Shown here: one piece after another, positions 50,135-61,258 of the stretch
Position numbering within the stretch: position 1 is the stretch's first letter
Layout: every line of letters begins with the position of its first letter
From: Paraniabella hibiscisoli
GTDB lineage: Bacteria > Bacteroidota > Bacteroidia > Chitinophagales > Chitinophagaceae
Assembly: GCF_022512515.1 (NCBI RefSeq)
Contig: NZ_JAKWBK010000001.1
Coordinates: forward strand, 806,001 to 870,000
Reading direction: 5' to 3'
Length of the DNA: 64,000 bases
The notes under the pieces: generated by a model
Seen by the model: the letters and a program-made list of their open reading frames with translations, nothing else
Told to the model about the DNA's origin: nothing
The model's database searches: none
Position numbers and translations under genes: made by a program

Positions 50135-50808
50135 ATGAAAGTATTACTAATAGAAGATGAGCCGAGCGTAGCCAGTGTTATTAACAAAAGTTTGAGCGAA
50201 AGCGGCTACAGCATTTCAATTGCGCCTGATGGAAATACAGGTCTCGACTTTGCCTTAACCAATGATTTTGATGTAATCGTTTTAGATATTATGTTGCCCG
50301 GTATTAATGGTATGCAGCTCTGTAAAACCATCAGAGACCATAAAATCGATACTCCTATTCTCTTTCTTACCGCATTAGGTACCACCGAAAATATTGTAGC
50401 GGGACTGAACGCAGGCGCAGATGACTACCTGGTGAAGCCATTTAAGTTTGTGGAGCTGGAAGCGCGCATAAGAACGCTGGCCAGGAGAAAAGGCGCACCT
50501 ATTGAGCAGGAAGAAACCTTTAGAGCAGGCAATTTATATGTAAACCGCTCCTCGAAAATAGTGAAGCTAAAAGACGAGCCGGTGAGCCTTACCGCAACCG
50601 AGTTCAGATTACTGGAGTTTTTGGTAAGAAATACGAACAAAGTAGTATCGCGCATTGAAATACTGGAACATGTGTGGGGCATCAACTTCAATATGGGTAC
50701 TAATGTGGTGGACGTTTATATTAATTACCTAAGAAAAAAATAGATACGGATCCGGCTAATAAACTCATTCAAACAGTAATTGGCATGGGCTATATGTTTA
50801 AAGTGTAG
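50135..50808 (+). CDS. OmpR-family response regulator (CusR-like)
   Basis: Receiver domain with phosphoacceptor Asp51 (VLDIMLPG) and LVKPFKF, then a winged helix (VSLTATEFRLLEFLVRNTNKVVSRIEILEHVWG...VDVYINYLRKK). The frame is lost in the A7 run near 50734-50741; with one more A it ends IDTDPANKLIQTVIGMGYMFKV at 50808, the standard OmpR-type C-terminus. 224 residues. The kinase gene starts five bases later, so the two form an operon. Confidence 0.92.
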
Positions 50809-50812
50809 CATT

Positions 50813-52191
50813 ATGACGATACAGTCTAAGACGACCATATTATTCACCATTCTTACAGCAGCGGTATTCACTATTCTATCGATTGTGGTTTATTACTTTT
50901 CGAACAAATTTGCTTATGCTGATTTCTATAAAAGGCTGGAATTAAGGGTGCATATTACCTCCAAGTTCAGGTTTGAGGAGGATCATAATACCACCGAGTC
51001 ATTTAAAATTATTCAAAACCAGTTTTTAGAACGATTGCCGGACGAAAAATCTTATATCGTTCCTTTATCAACTACAGGCGAACCTCAGCCTCCGTTTCCG
51101 CCAAATGTTCCGGACTCTTATTTAAGCAACATCAAAAAGGCTAAAGGAGAAACCGTGTTTTATCAACACCGGCTGGATCACTATGCCGGTATTTTTTATA
51201 AGGATGAGACGGGCGACTTCCTCGTTATTGAGTCTGCCGCTAATATTTACGGCGGAGAGATCATCAGGCAACTGGGATATATACTACTCATTACATTGGT
51301 GGCTTCTGTTATTATTATTTACAGTGTTGGCCTTTATTTTTCCAAAAGAGCGTTCCGCCCGTTCCGTTATATCACAGAACGGGTTAAATCTATTAGTGAA
51401 GGTAACCTGCATTTGCGTTTGAAACAGCAGCCCGGAAATGATGAAATTGCAGCTTTGGTAGACACTTTCAATAACATGCTGGACAAGTTATCTACTGCTT
51501 TTGAAGCACAAAACAATTTTGTAAGTCACGCATCGCACGAGTTCCGCACACCTCTTACCACCATTATAGCAGAAGCGGATTACGCCCTTTCGCGCGAACG
51601 CCAGCCGGAAGATTATAAACAGAGTCTTGCGAATATTGTACAACAATCAGAAAAACTCCAGCGATTAACAAAGGGACTGTTGGCCCTGGCTCAGTCTGGT
51701 TTCGACGGCAAAACCCAGCGTTGGGAAAAAATAAGACTGGATGAGCTGCTTTTTCGCACTAGAGAGAATGTTACAGATGTGGAGCCCGAAAACAAAGTGC
51801 GTATCAAACTCCCCGATCTTCCGGAACATGAAGATGATATAAGTGTTTATGGCAACGAGGAGCTGCTTAAAGTGGCCCTGGATAATATTGTTTTGAATGG
51901 TTGTAAATACTCGGGTAATGCACCGGTTACTGTTGAGCTACAGCTGGAGAAAAACAAGCCATTATTATTGTTACCGATAAGGGAATTGGTATTCCTACCA
52001 ACGAGGTTAAATATATTTATGATCCCTTTTTCAGGGCATCCAACACATCAAGATTTGAGGGGTATGGTATCGGCATGCCTTTAACCAGGAATATTATGCG
52101 TATGCACAGAGGCAGCATTGAAGTAATTTCTGCTGAAAATCAAGGAACTACGATAAAAGTGTTTCTCCCGCTGGCTAGCCGGCAGACATAA
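50813..52191 (+). CDS. Membrane histidine kinase with HAMP domain
   Basis: Start at 50813 (MTIQSKTTILF). Two membrane helices (residues 9-29 and 155-175) flank a periplasmic domain of about 125 residues; then HAMP (FRPFRYITERVKSISEGNLH), HisKA with His242 (SHASHEFRTPLTT), the N-box LDNIVLNGCKYS, and after repair a G1-box TDKGIGIP and G2-box GYGIGMPL. The frame is lost near 51955 (AA to AAA); the C-terminus is then FLPLASRQT at 52191. About 459 residues. Signal unknown. Confidence 0.9.
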
Positions 52192-52233
52192 TATTAAAAT
52201 AAGATTAGAGCGTATGGCTTATTTTAATCTTAC

Positions 52234-52273
52234 TCTAATTTAATTCTAACTGCAATCTAACTTTACTCTTAAG
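52234..52273. promoter_or_regulatory. Four tandem 11-bp-period direct repeats (response-regulator-type boxes)
   Basis: TCTAATT (52234), TCTAACT (52245), TCTAACT (52256) and TCTTAAG (52267), 7-bp repeats with 4-bp spacers. They end about 20 bp before a CAGTTTTG -7-like element (52293-52300) of the USP-like gene. The TAAC core is shared with the boxes at 46355. Confidence 0.75.
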
Positions 52274-52321
52274 ACCTTTTAATACCGAAACCGCAGTTTT
52301 GCTCTAACAAAAAAGCAAACT

Positions 52322-52816
52322 ATGGTTAATATTTTAGTACCTACCGATTTTTCCCAGGCTTCTTTTCGCCTGGCAGAACAAGCCGTTAAGTCTTTAAACA
52401 AAGAAGTAAATATTATTCTGTTTCATATTTATGAAATGCCCTCCGGCATCAGCGACCTGATACGCCCCGAGCCTCCTTACGCACAAATGCTTAACGATGC
52501 TTTCAGGCAAAACTGTAAATACCTGAAGTACAAATATCCTGATCTAATCAATAAGATCTGCTTTAAATACCTTACCGGTAACACGCAATCTGTTTTTAAT
52601 CACTTTACTGATGCTAACGATATTGATATGATCGTATGCCCTGATGAATATGTTTTTGTAAAAACCAATAAAACCAGCATCGACCCTGTTCCATTCTTTA
52701 AGAAAAGCAAAATAGCCTTGTTGAAAGACCTGTCTAAAAATAATGTTACTGAGCCGGTAAATGAAGCAGAGGAAGTACATCTGGGTGCGGCACAAGTAGC
52801 ATTGGCAAGCGCCTAA
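52322..52816 (+). CDS. Universal-stress-protein-like protein
   Basis: 164 residues: MVNILVPTDFSQASFRLAEQAV matches the UspA start (ILVPTDFS), and FKYLTGNTQSVFNHFTDANDIDMIVCP a degenerate second half. The ATP-binding G-2x-G-9x-G(S/T) motif at the C-terminus is missing, so this is a divergent UspA-like protein or pseudo-nucleotide-binding version. Tail is polar. Downstream of direct-repeat boxes and upstream of bestrophin. Confidence 0.8.
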   Translation: MVNILVPTDFSQASFRLAEQAVKSLNKEVNIILFHIYEMPSGISDLIRPEPPYAQMLNDAFRQNCKYLKYKYPDLINKICFKYLTGNTQSVFNHFTDANDIDMIVCPDEYVFVKTNKTSIDPVPFFKKSKIALLKDLSKNNVTEPVNEAEEVHLGAAQVALASA

Positions 52817-52874
52817 TTTTAGCTGTGCTATACCGGGGAGTAAACAAAATACAGGAAAATAAAATATCGCAATT

Positions 52875-53880
52875 ATGTTACTGAAAAAAATATACCGTTT
52901 AAATACGTGTTTGGGAAGATCAAATACGAGATTATTGCGATAGCGGTTTACGCTACTATTATTGCGATACTCTATAATTACTCCCATATAACCAGGATCA
53001 CTATTCCATTGGCAATACCCGCTATACTGGGAACCGTTATTTCTTTACTATTGGGTTTCAGAAGTAACCAGGCTTATGACCGGTGGTGGGAAGCCCGCCA
53101 TATATGGGGGCCGTTGTAAACGACTCACGCAGCCTCTCCCGCCAGGTAATGAGCTTTACTTATAATAACTATCATAGTGAAGATGTGGAAACTTTCAGGC
53201 AACGTATTATTCGCCGCCAGATAGGATGGTGCTACGCATTAGGCCGTCATTTAAGAAAACAAGACGCCTTAACAGGTCTTGATAAATATATTGATCGCGA
53301 TGAATTTGAAGCACTTAAAGATATTGAGAATATACCGAGTGCTTTATTAGACAATATGGGATCGGACCTTCACCTGGCGCTCGACAAAGGCTGGATCAAC
53401 AGTTACCAGCAGGTGGAGCTGGATAGAACCTTATCGAAGCTTACAGACTCTATGGGTAAATGTGAACGTATTAAGAATACTGTATTCCCTCATACTTACA
53501 GTTTGTATATACATATTGCCCTGATGCTTTTTATTGCACTGTTGCCGTTTGGTGTAATTGAATATTTCGGTTACGTGGAAGTACCCTTGGTAGTAGCTAT
53601 TGCAGCCAGCTTTTTACTGATCGAAAAAATGGCGATCCACCTGCAGGACCCGTTTGAGAACAAACCAACCGATACGCCGATGACGGCCATAGCACGGAGC
53701 ATCGAAAAGAACCTGACACAGTTGTATGCAAAAAGCAATGCCGATAAAATGTATAAGAAAAAATTGCCCGTTACAAACGCCGTTGCCAGCCCTTTAACCA
53801 ACACTAAACCCATTGAAGAGCAGGAGTATGCTGAAGTGTCTTCTGCTTATGTTTCGAATAAAGAGTATTTTATATTGTAG
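52875..53880 (+). CDS. Bestrophin-family (UPF0187) membrane channel
   Basis: Start at 52875 (MLLKKNIPFKYVFGKIKYEI). The signature RSNQAYDRWWEARHIWGAVVNDSR is complete after repair. Membrane helices cover about 25-45, 48-65 and two near residue 220-265. Bacterial bestrophins conduct chloride or other ions; KpBest is sodium-selective. Two breaks: A7 after the start (needs A8) and G5 near 53106. About 335 residues. The C-terminal tail is acidic and disordered. Confidence 0.92.
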
Positions 53881-53905
53881 CCGGACATCGCGTTTAACCA
53901 AACGC

Positions 53906-53933
53906 AAAAAGCGGGGCAATGCCTCGCTTTTTT
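53906..53933 (+). terminator. Intrinsic terminator after bestrophin
   Basis: AAAAAGCG...CGCTTTTTT stem with an internal GGGC/GCCT pair around a 3-base loop. Confidence 0.8.
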
Positions 53934-54112
53934 CTTAAAATATATTCCATCTCCCTGTACTATATAAAAAAGCATCGTGTTTGTGCTTCAGAGTCAGTTT
54001 CCCAAGTCTTTCTGCTTTAAACCCGATGCTTTAAATAGCTTTAGCACTGTCATGTAGAGTAGATATCGATTAATTTAAGTAAGCATATTGCTATGCAAAG
54101 TTAAAAACACCA
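53934..54112. other. Gene-poor gap with hairpin-bounded segment
   Basis: No protein gene is seen here. AAAGCATCG (53969-77) and CGATGCTTT (54024-32) are perfect 9-bp complements bounding a 46-base segment, which could be a small structured RNA. The remainder up to 54112 is AT-rich without recognisable motif. Confidence 0.4.
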
Positions 54113-54296
54113 TCAACCCACAGAACAATTGGCAAGGCTTCCGCTAAATGTTTGCTTCAGCATTTTACCCAGATTCACACGCTTCATTAAAACACTCCCG
54201 GTATTACTACCTTCGTTATTCCAATGTTGATGATGTGCCTCCTGGTATTGCTTCAGCGTTTTTACAGCTTCATACATCTACTTTTGTATGCGTCAT
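54113..54296 (-). CDS. Small hypothetical protein interrupted by one frame break
   Basis: Read from the ATG at 54296 (MTHTKVDV), with one base added near 54271, the minus strand gives EAVKTLKQYQEAHHQHWNNEG, SVLMKRVNLGKMLKQTF and SLANCSVG, ending at 54113: about 61 residues, basic and helical. Both halves look protein-like, and there are no stops apart from the one break. No family recognised. The region 54297-54629 holds one small hairpin (54486-54502) and no gene. Confidence 0.45.
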
Positions 54297-54629
54297 TCTA
54301 ACCGGTTATAAAAACAAAACTGTGTTTATATCCAAATCAAAACGTTGCAATACACTTGTCAAAGAATCTGCTGCGATCACAGTTGTAACTTAATCGTTCG
54401 TTTGAAATAGTAACTTATCAACTGTGCATTATGAAGATACGAAACTGAAAACCCCATTTCAAAATTTTTGGCCTGTTATATACGCACCTGTTATGAACAG
54501 GTTTATACACATTCCTTCAGCACGTAATGCACATTTCCAGCCGCTTTATAAAGAATATTATGGTTGGCATCAATAGTTTTCAAAAGGTATGTCGTCTAAA
54601 ACTATATTACTTTACAAAAAATATCCGAT

Positions 54630-56669
54630 ATGTATCTGTACCTGGTAAAAAGAAGTTTGCTGCTCGCTGTTTTGGGAGAGCGGGGCTATAACAGCCGCTG
54701 CGCAGCAAGGGCAAAAGGGGTTTATTGACAAGGTTAATATGGATTTGTCTGTGAACCCGGGTGATGATTTTTATACCTATGCCAGTGGGGCCTGGGTAAA
54801 AAACAATCCCATTCCTCCCAAGGAAACGCGTTGGGGAAGCTTTAACCAACTGCGTGATTTTAATATAAACGCCGTTAAAACGATCCTGGAAAAGGCTGCA
54901 GCTGATAAAAATGCACCTGCAGGCTCACTAACACGTATAGTGGGCGACTTTTATGCCGCCGGGATGGATAGCGCAGCCATCGAAAAGCTGGGATATACTC
55001 CCATAAAAAAGACCTGGCCCGTATTACAGCTATAAAAGATCTGTCGGGTATATTGAAGGAAATGAACTATTTGCGCTCCAATGGCATTGCTTCGCCTTTG
55101 TATGGATTCTCTATCGGTCAGGATCGTAAAAACGTGGAGCATATGGTTCCCCAGCTCTCCCAGGGAGGCATTGGGCTTGCCGACCGCGACTACTATTTAA
55201 AAGATGATTCCCGCTCGCAGGATATACGGGCGGCCTATTCAACATTCATCATACGTTTATTTACCTTAACCGGTACTTCGGCAACAAAGGCGGAGGCAAA
55301 CGCAAAAGCTATTTTCAATATTGAAAAGCAATTGGCGAATGCCCAATTAAGCCGCGTAGAAATGCGTGATGCGTACCGCACTTACAACAAATTCAGTGTT
55401 GCCGATCTAAGCCGCAAAACGCCCATGCTTCAATGGCCGCAAATACTACCGGCATTAAAAGTTTTGGGCCAGGATTCCATTCTGGTTAACAACCCTGCCT
55501 TCTTTGTTACTGCCGATTCGTTGCTGCAATCCATTCCTGTGGCAGACTGGAAAACCTACCTGCAGTGGTATGTTTTGCGTGGCGCCGCACCTTACCTGAA
55601 CAGTACTTTTGTAGACGCTGGTTTTGCTTTTAACCAGGTTATTACAGGCCAAAAAGTGCCTACACCCAGGTGGCAGCGCATTTCCTCGTTAACCGATGGA
55701 AATATAGGAGAGCTTTTGGGCCAGCTATATGTAAAAGATTATTTTAAACCTGCTGCAAAAGCCAGGATGGAAGAGCTGGTAAGCAATCTGAGAAAAGCTT
55801 ATGCGAGTCGCATACAACAACTGGATTGGATGAGTGATGCCACCAAACAAAAAGCATTGGCTAAGCTGGCAGCGTTCCGACCTAAAATAGCCTATCCTGA
55901 TAAATGGCAGACCTATGATGGCCTGCTAATTAGCCGTAACAGCTTTTTTCAAAATATGCGAAACGCCGATGCCTGGGGCTATAATTACATGGTTGGCAGG
56001 CTGGGAAAACCCGTAGATAGAGAACGTTGGGGGATGACACCGGCAACTGTTAACGCCTATTATAATGCTACATTAAACGAGATCGTGTTCCCCGCGGGAA
56101 TTCTGCAATTCCCCTTCTTTGATCCTAATGCTGATGATGCCATTAATTATGGTGGTATTGGTGCGGTAATAGGTCACGAAATGTCGCACGGATTTGATGA
56201 CAACGGCAGTAAATATGATGCAGATGGTACACTGAGAAACTGGTGGACCGAAGAGGATCGTAAAAAATTTGAAGTAAAAGCAGATGCACTTGCCCGGCAA
56301 TTTGACGGCTACACCGTATTGGATACCTTACATGTAAACGGCAAACTAACCCTTGGAGAAAATATAGGCGACCTGGGCGGGCTGAATGTAGCTTATGAAG
56401 CATTTAAAATGACGAAGCAGGGCCAAAGCGATGAAAAGATTGACGGGTTTACGCCTGACCAGCGTTTCTTCCTTTCCTGGGCTCAGGTTTGGCGCACCAA
56501 TACCTTACCCCAAACAGCGGCTCAATTGCTTAAAACAGATACCCACTCTCCCGGACAGTACCGGGCCATTGGTCCACTGGTAAATATGGACGCCTGGTAT
56601 AAAGCTTTTGATGTAAAAGAAAATAACCAATTGTATAAAAAGCCTGAAGAACGCATCCGGATCTGGTAG
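54630..56669 (+). CDS. M13-family metallopeptidase (PepO/neprilysin-like)
   Basis: Signal peptide, then MDLSVNPGDDFYTYASGAWVKNNPIP (M13 N-terminal hallmark), catalytic HEMSHGFDDNG (HExxH) and the third ligand region ENIGDLGGLNVAYEA, with C-terminal NMDAWYKAFDVK...ERIRIW. Zinc endopeptidase, periplasmic or outer-membrane-associated. Several base losses affect the signal peptide (54665-54700), and one breaks the frame near 55010. About 680 residues, the family length. Confidence 0.94.
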
Positions 56670-56703
56670 ATTATAAATGTTTCTTTTCTTTATACTTAAA
56701 ACG

Positions 56704-56728
56704 AAAAAAGCCGCTGAACGCGGCTTTC
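56704..56728. terminator. Bidirectional terminator between M13 gene and secreted-protein gene
   Basis: AAAGCCGC / GCGGCTTT stem with a 5-base loop, and A6 before it, between convergent genes. Confidence 0.85.
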
Positions 56729-56749
56729 TTCGTAAATATCCGTATCTGC

Positions 56750-58156
56750 TTAATTAGCTTTATAAGCCGTTATCACTTTTGAGGTGGATGTTTTTCCGTC
56801 TTTATCCACTTGCACAATTCTTACAAACAGCTTGCCTTCGCCACTTACATCTACCTGGTCGCCATTTTTGGAGCAGGAGGCAAATGTTAAACCAACTCCC
56901 ATTACCATCATTACAGAAAGCAACAGTTTATTCTTCCTGTTTACCAGCAAAAGAATACCAGCTAAAGAGAACAGCGAGATACCCATAACTGCTACCGGCA
57001 GGTCAATTGCTTTTGTAAAACTATATTCTATTTTCGAATCTGAATTGCCATTCAATGCTTTGGTGGCAACGCTACCTATATTAACAAACTTTTTGCCATC
57101 TGCAGAAACTTCAACATCAAAGCGGGCATTGTTAGACTCTGACAAAGTGCTCCAGTCAACAATCAACCGGTTGCCGGAAATACGCGCTTCTATGGTATTA
57201 TAAGTTACGGGCAGTACCGTTGTTGCAGGAAAATAGGCAGTTGTTAAATCAGCCAGCCCATCGTTATTGGCAGTATTGCCAGGCCCTTTAATAGTTACAA
57301 CCCCATCCAATACACCTGTATTGATGTAATAGATACCACCATCAGCCGGTCCCTGTACCGCCACATAAAAGGTTCCGGTAGACGAAAGCGCCAGGCCTGT
57401 TACAAGACCCTGGAAGTTGACACCGGCTTCGTTCTTTATCACATACTTTGTTGTAATATTAGTTACAGAAGTGGGCGTATTAGCCGCCGCCAGGGTTGCA
57501 GCCGATACATAATAAATAACGGCTTCACCTCCTGTTGCATCCAGGTTCACTAATATATACATATTACCCGAACCATCTATCACCAGGTCACCATTATTAA
57601 AATTAGGTGAAAGCGGAATGCCATCTAAAGTTATCGTTCCAAGGTTCTGAAAATTACTGGCGCCACCTGTGGTTCCGTCTGTTAAAAATCTTGAAAGGTA
57701 AATTTGCCCGGTGAGTTCCTCGGTGGTAACCATGTACGCCCAGCCATTAGGTGCAGTACCCAGTCGTCTGAAATAAAGAAGGTTATTATCGGCGCCATTC
57801 GCATCAGCAGACAATACTACAGTACCAGCCGTAGGAGCAGTGGTTACGCCAGGAGCAGGGTAAGCCGGGATGGAGCGTACTTCAAAATCTCCGGTATTTG
57901 TAGTCTGTGCGATGTAATAAATAAATTGTCCATTAGCAGACATGGCCATAGCCGCCGAATTAGTTGTACCATCTCCGGTTGCATAGTTGGTAGAAGTGCC
58001 CCCAACAGTTGCATTATTAGGATTAACATTCCCATGCTGGGTAATACCAGTTCCTACGGATATATCATTATTAATGGTGTACAGAACATCCGTTTGCGCG
58101 ATTGCGGTAGCAAAAGAACTCAGAGTAAGGCTTAAAAGAACAAGAACATTTTTCAT
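56750..58156 (-). CDS. Large exported protein with two C-terminal membrane helices
   Basis: Start at 58156 (MKNVLVLLSLTLSSFATAIAQ). An extracellular beta-propeller-like part (AMSANGQFIYYIAQTT, VIDGSGNMYILVNLD, LALSSTGTFYVAVQG) is followed by a module ARISGNRLIVDWSTLSESNNARFDVEVSADGKKFVNIG, which in many Bacteroidota precedes a T9SS sorting domain. Here it is followed instead by helix VAVMGISLFSLAGILLLVNRKNK, a second helix LLSVMMVMGVGLTFASC and a short soluble tail. Intact, 468 residues. Unknown function; the C-terminal anchor is unusual. Confidence 0.75.
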   Translation of the reverse strand: MKNVLVLLSLTLSSFATAIAQTDVLYTINNDISVGTGITQHGNVNPNNATVGGTSTNYATGDGTTNSAAMAMSANGQFIYYIAQTTNTGDFEVRSIPAYPAPGVTTAPTAGTVVLSADANGADNNLLYFRRLGTAPNGWAYMVTTEELTGQIYLSRFLTDGTTGGASNFQNLGTITLDGIPLSPNFNNGDLVIDGSGNMYILVNLDATGGEAVIYYVSAATLAAANTPTSVTNITTKYVIKNEAGVNFQGLVTGLALSSTGTFYVAVQGPADGGIYYINTGVLDGVVTIKGPGNTANNDGLADLTTAYFPATTVLPVTYNTIEARISGNRLIVDWSTLSESNNARFDVEVSADGKKFVNIGSVATKALNGNSDSKIEYSFTKAIDLPVAVMGISLFSLAGILLLVNRKNKLLLSVMMVMGVGLTFASCSKNGDQVDVSGEGKLFVRIVQVDKDGKTSTSKVITAYKAN

Positions 58157-58202
58157 AAGATGAAATTTTAATAATAAAAAAACGTTTAGAAGTTTAAAAA
58201 AA

Positions 58203-59357
58203 TTATTTGAAAGCATATAGAGACATACGGCGCCAGTACAACTCAAAAGGACCGTAATGATTTTTATTTAACCAGTATTTTGAAAAAAGTATCTGAGCAA
58301 CGGTAATAATTGCAAAAAGAAGCACAATAGCTGTGCTTGATAAATAAGCAGCCCCGTTAAGCGCGAAAGGCGCAAAAACAATACCTCCTATTATTGACTG
58401 TGAAATGTAATTGGTAAGACTCATTCTGCCATAAAAGCGTAACGGGGCAAAATATTGAGCGGGAAATACATTGTAAAGAAATATTATGACAACAATATAG
58501 ATAAAAGCAAAGGATAGCCCAGACCAGTTTGATAATAACAATGTTATCTCTTTTACAACCGGAGTTCCTATAGCATACTTTCCAAACATCATACTCCCTG
58601 CAATAACTAAGACTGGGATCAATAAATAGCGAAGATTCCTGTTTCCTCTTTCAATAATACCGCGAAACGCCCACTCATGCCCAGATAGTACCCCAGTAGC
58701 ATCAGCCCTATCGTTTGGCTTATTCTCCCAACTTCCAGGGCCCACAAAAAGTTCCCGATCTGCCCTTTTGTAAGATTGGTCCATATTATTTGAAGGACAC
58801 TCCCTGAGCTATGGTGCTATTTACCTCTTTAATAAACAGGTCTGAATGATAGTTGATAATATTCGCATCTCCGTTAAAGAGATTGATACCCATCTGTATC
58901 CATATGAGCGGTTGTAAAAGAAAGAAAACCGCTATAGCGGGCAACCATTTCAAGGGGAGTTTTACCAGCAGTAAAACAATCAATCCTACAATTACATATA
59001 ATCCCAGTATATCACCGTCCGGAAAAAAATGGCATTAAGGCATGCAAAGGGTATAAGGGTCAATAAACGCTGAAAAGAACGGGTAGAAGCATTCCCCATA
59101 GGAGACTTATTTACCAGGAACATGGAAAAACCAAAAAGTAGTGCAAAAATGGGATAGGTTTTATCCAGCAAAAAATGATAATCCGCTGCTTCAATAAACC
59201 TGTCGATTTTAGAAAAGAACCTGCTGTGTGAATGCGCACTATTACTGTAGTCAAACCGCGAGATGAAATGCCTTAGAAAGATTCCCAGTAAAGCAAAACC
59301 GCGGAGTGCGTCTATGACTTCAATCCTATTGGTTATATTTGTTTTAGAATGTTGCAT
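58203..59357 (-). CDS. DUF418 membrane protein
   Basis: Start MQHSKTNITNRIEVIDALRGFALLGIFLRHF, the typical DUF418 opening (R-I-x-x-D-x-L-R-G-F-A-L-L-G-I). About eight hydrophobic helices follow, with C-terminal YGRMSLTNYISQSIIGGIVFAPF and GPFELYWRRMSLY, the DUF418 core. Function unknown; family relatives are acyltransferase-like membrane proteins. Three base losses (near 59030, 58786 and 58680). About 385 residues. Confidence 0.88.
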
Positions 59358-59497
59358 TTAAATAGAGGGGCGATAGATAAACTGCTAACCAGACCGCTAA
59401 TGTAAATCATTTAAAAAAGGCAATTAGGTCATTTTTAGACGAAACGGGCAATTTTATCGATGAATACCCTCATTTTTTAGTTAAATCACATAAAAAA

Positions 59498-60286
59498 ATG
59501 ATTAATATTATAGCAATCGACCTGGATGGGTCTTTATTAGATGATAACAAAAACTTGCCTCCCGATTTCTGGGAAACGGCCAATCAGCTGTTTGACAAAG
59601 ATATCAATATAGTGATAGCAAGCGGCCGCCCTTTTCATAACATCGCTTCTGTTTTTGAGCCCATAAAGGATAAATTATATTTTGCCTGCGATAACGGCGC
59701 TTATGTAGTACATGCCAATGAAGAGATACTGGTCAATCAGCTGAGTAGTGCAGCGATCAAAAATTTGATAGAAATATCAAGACCCATCGAAAATGTATAT
59801 CCTGTTTTATGTGGTAAACACCTCGCTTATATTGAAAATACAGATAAAGCTTTTACGGATCAGGCTTTAAAATACTACCAGGAATATAAAATAGTGGACG
59901 ATTTGACTAAAGTAGATGATGTGATCCTGAAAATATCCCTGTGCGACCTGGCCGGATCGGAAACCAATAGCTATCCTTTTTATCAACAATTTGAGAGCGA
60001 CTTTAAAGTAGCAGTTGCCGGCCAGATATGGTTAGATATTACCAATATAGATGGCAGTAAAGGAACAGCTATAAAAACCATACAGAACCGACTAGGGATT
60101 TCGCCCAATGAAACGCTGGTTTTCGGAGACTACCTGAACGATATGGATATGATACAACAAGCGGGCTTCAGCTATGCGATGAAAAATGCCCACCCAAAGA
60201 TTATTGAGGCGGCCAAATTCATTACAGAGCTGGATAACAACCATGGAGGCGTTACGCATACCATTAAAAAATTGCTCCATCTTTAA
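59498..60286 (+). CDS. HAD-superfamily Cof-type phosphatase
   Basis: 262 intact residues. Motif I DLDGS (Asp8 and Asp10), motif II region VIASGRPFHNI, motif III Lys in the DGSKGTAIK stretch, motif IV GDYLNDMDMI. The alpha/beta cap is of type C2B (Cof/YidA group). A cytoplasmic phosphatase of sugar or nucleotide phosphates; substrate unknown. Its stop overlaps the stop of the convergent glycosyltransferase gene by four bases. Confidence 0.93.
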   Translation: MINIIAIDLDGSLLDDNKNLPPDFWETANQLFDKDINIVIASGRPFHNIASVFEPIKDKLYFACDNGAYVVHANEEILVNQLSSAAIKNLIEISRPIENVYPVLCGKHLAYIENTDKAFTDQALKYYQEYKIVDDLTKVDDVILKISLCDLAGSETNSYPFYQQFESDFKVAVAGQIWLDITNIDGSKGTAIKTIQNRLGISPNETLVFGDYLNDMDMIQQAGFSYAMKNAHPKIIEAAKFITELDNNHGGVTHTIKKLLHL

Positions 60287-61256
60287 ACAAAAAGCTTTTC
60301 CATACTTTGGGGTATGCTTTTACTGTAGTCTATTTGCAGCGGTTTATAATCATTGACCCAGTTCTCAAAATCACGGGCAAAGTTGCCGTTAATCTTGTCT
60401 AATGTCATCACTCCCATATCCCTCAGGGCGGCAGCATTGCAACATTGCTCATACTGCCCCCTGATGGGGATGGCCACTTTTTTCCCAAATGAATAGCTTC
60501 GGAAGGTGTTTCAAAACCACCACCTGTAATGATGGCGGAACAATGGATAAGGCTGTGGTTAAACAGGTTTTTGTCAACTGGCTTAAATGTTATGTTGCCA
60601 ACCGTACGGTCCTGCCGGCTCTGACGGCTGAAAATCTGGAACTGATGTTCTTTAAACGGAGCAAATATTTCTACTAATTGTGGCTCGCAGTACGAAGGCA
60701 GGTATACGGTAATATATCCACCATCGGTAGGTGTTGCTTCTCTTATTTCTTTTTTGATAACAGGAGTGATGATAAAGTCATCATAATTTTTAAAGTGCAA
60801 TCCAATATATCGATCGGCTTTTGCATAACGTTTTAACAACCATTCTCCCGTTTTGCTCTTTTGCGCAGGCCTGGGCACTTTCATGGACTGAAAACTGGCC
60901 TGATGTCCGAAATTTACAGAAGGGATCTTTTTTGCAGCACAGGCGGAAGCAGTAATGTAGTCGTAGTCATTAATCACCAGGTCGTACTTCTCGACCGGTA
61001 ATTCCCTAATCTCTTTCTTAAGCGCTACCGGGTTAATGGCTTTGGCAATACGCCAGTAGTCGAGCGCGCCATTACAGGTATAATAAAGACTTAAGCCCTT
61101 GCTACGGTAGGTGATGGGTGCGTCCAATTTTAGGTTGCTGTTATCGCCGCTTAAAAAGATGTCTACCTGCCCATATTGCTGCAAATAAGGAAGCAGCTCC
61201 ATACTGCGGCTGATATGCCCATTGCCTGTTGCCTGTACGGCATAAAAAATCTTCAT
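60283..61256 (-). CDS. MurG-like glycosyltransferase (GT-B fold)
   Basis: MKIFYAVQATGNGHISRSMELLPYL begins a GT-B fold of the MurG/MGDG-synthase-like group; ITGGGFETPSEAIHLGKKVAIPI is the C-terminal nucleotide-sugar-binding GGG-E block. The frame is lost near 60480 (A6 to A7). About 325 residues. It starts two bases after the stop of the phosphoesterase gene, so the two form one operon, possibly for a glycolipid or lipid A decoration (inference). Confidence 0.88.
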
Positions 61257-61258
61257 AT

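Noticed and set aside
53934..54112. 6S RNA, SRP RNA or tmRNA
   Set aside because: None of the conserved motifs of those RNAs could be recognised; only the bounding hairpin remains.
54148..54393. Plus-strand open frame in the 54-kb gap
   Set aside because: Its composition is random-like, and the minus strand over the same bases gives a better protein (54113-54296).
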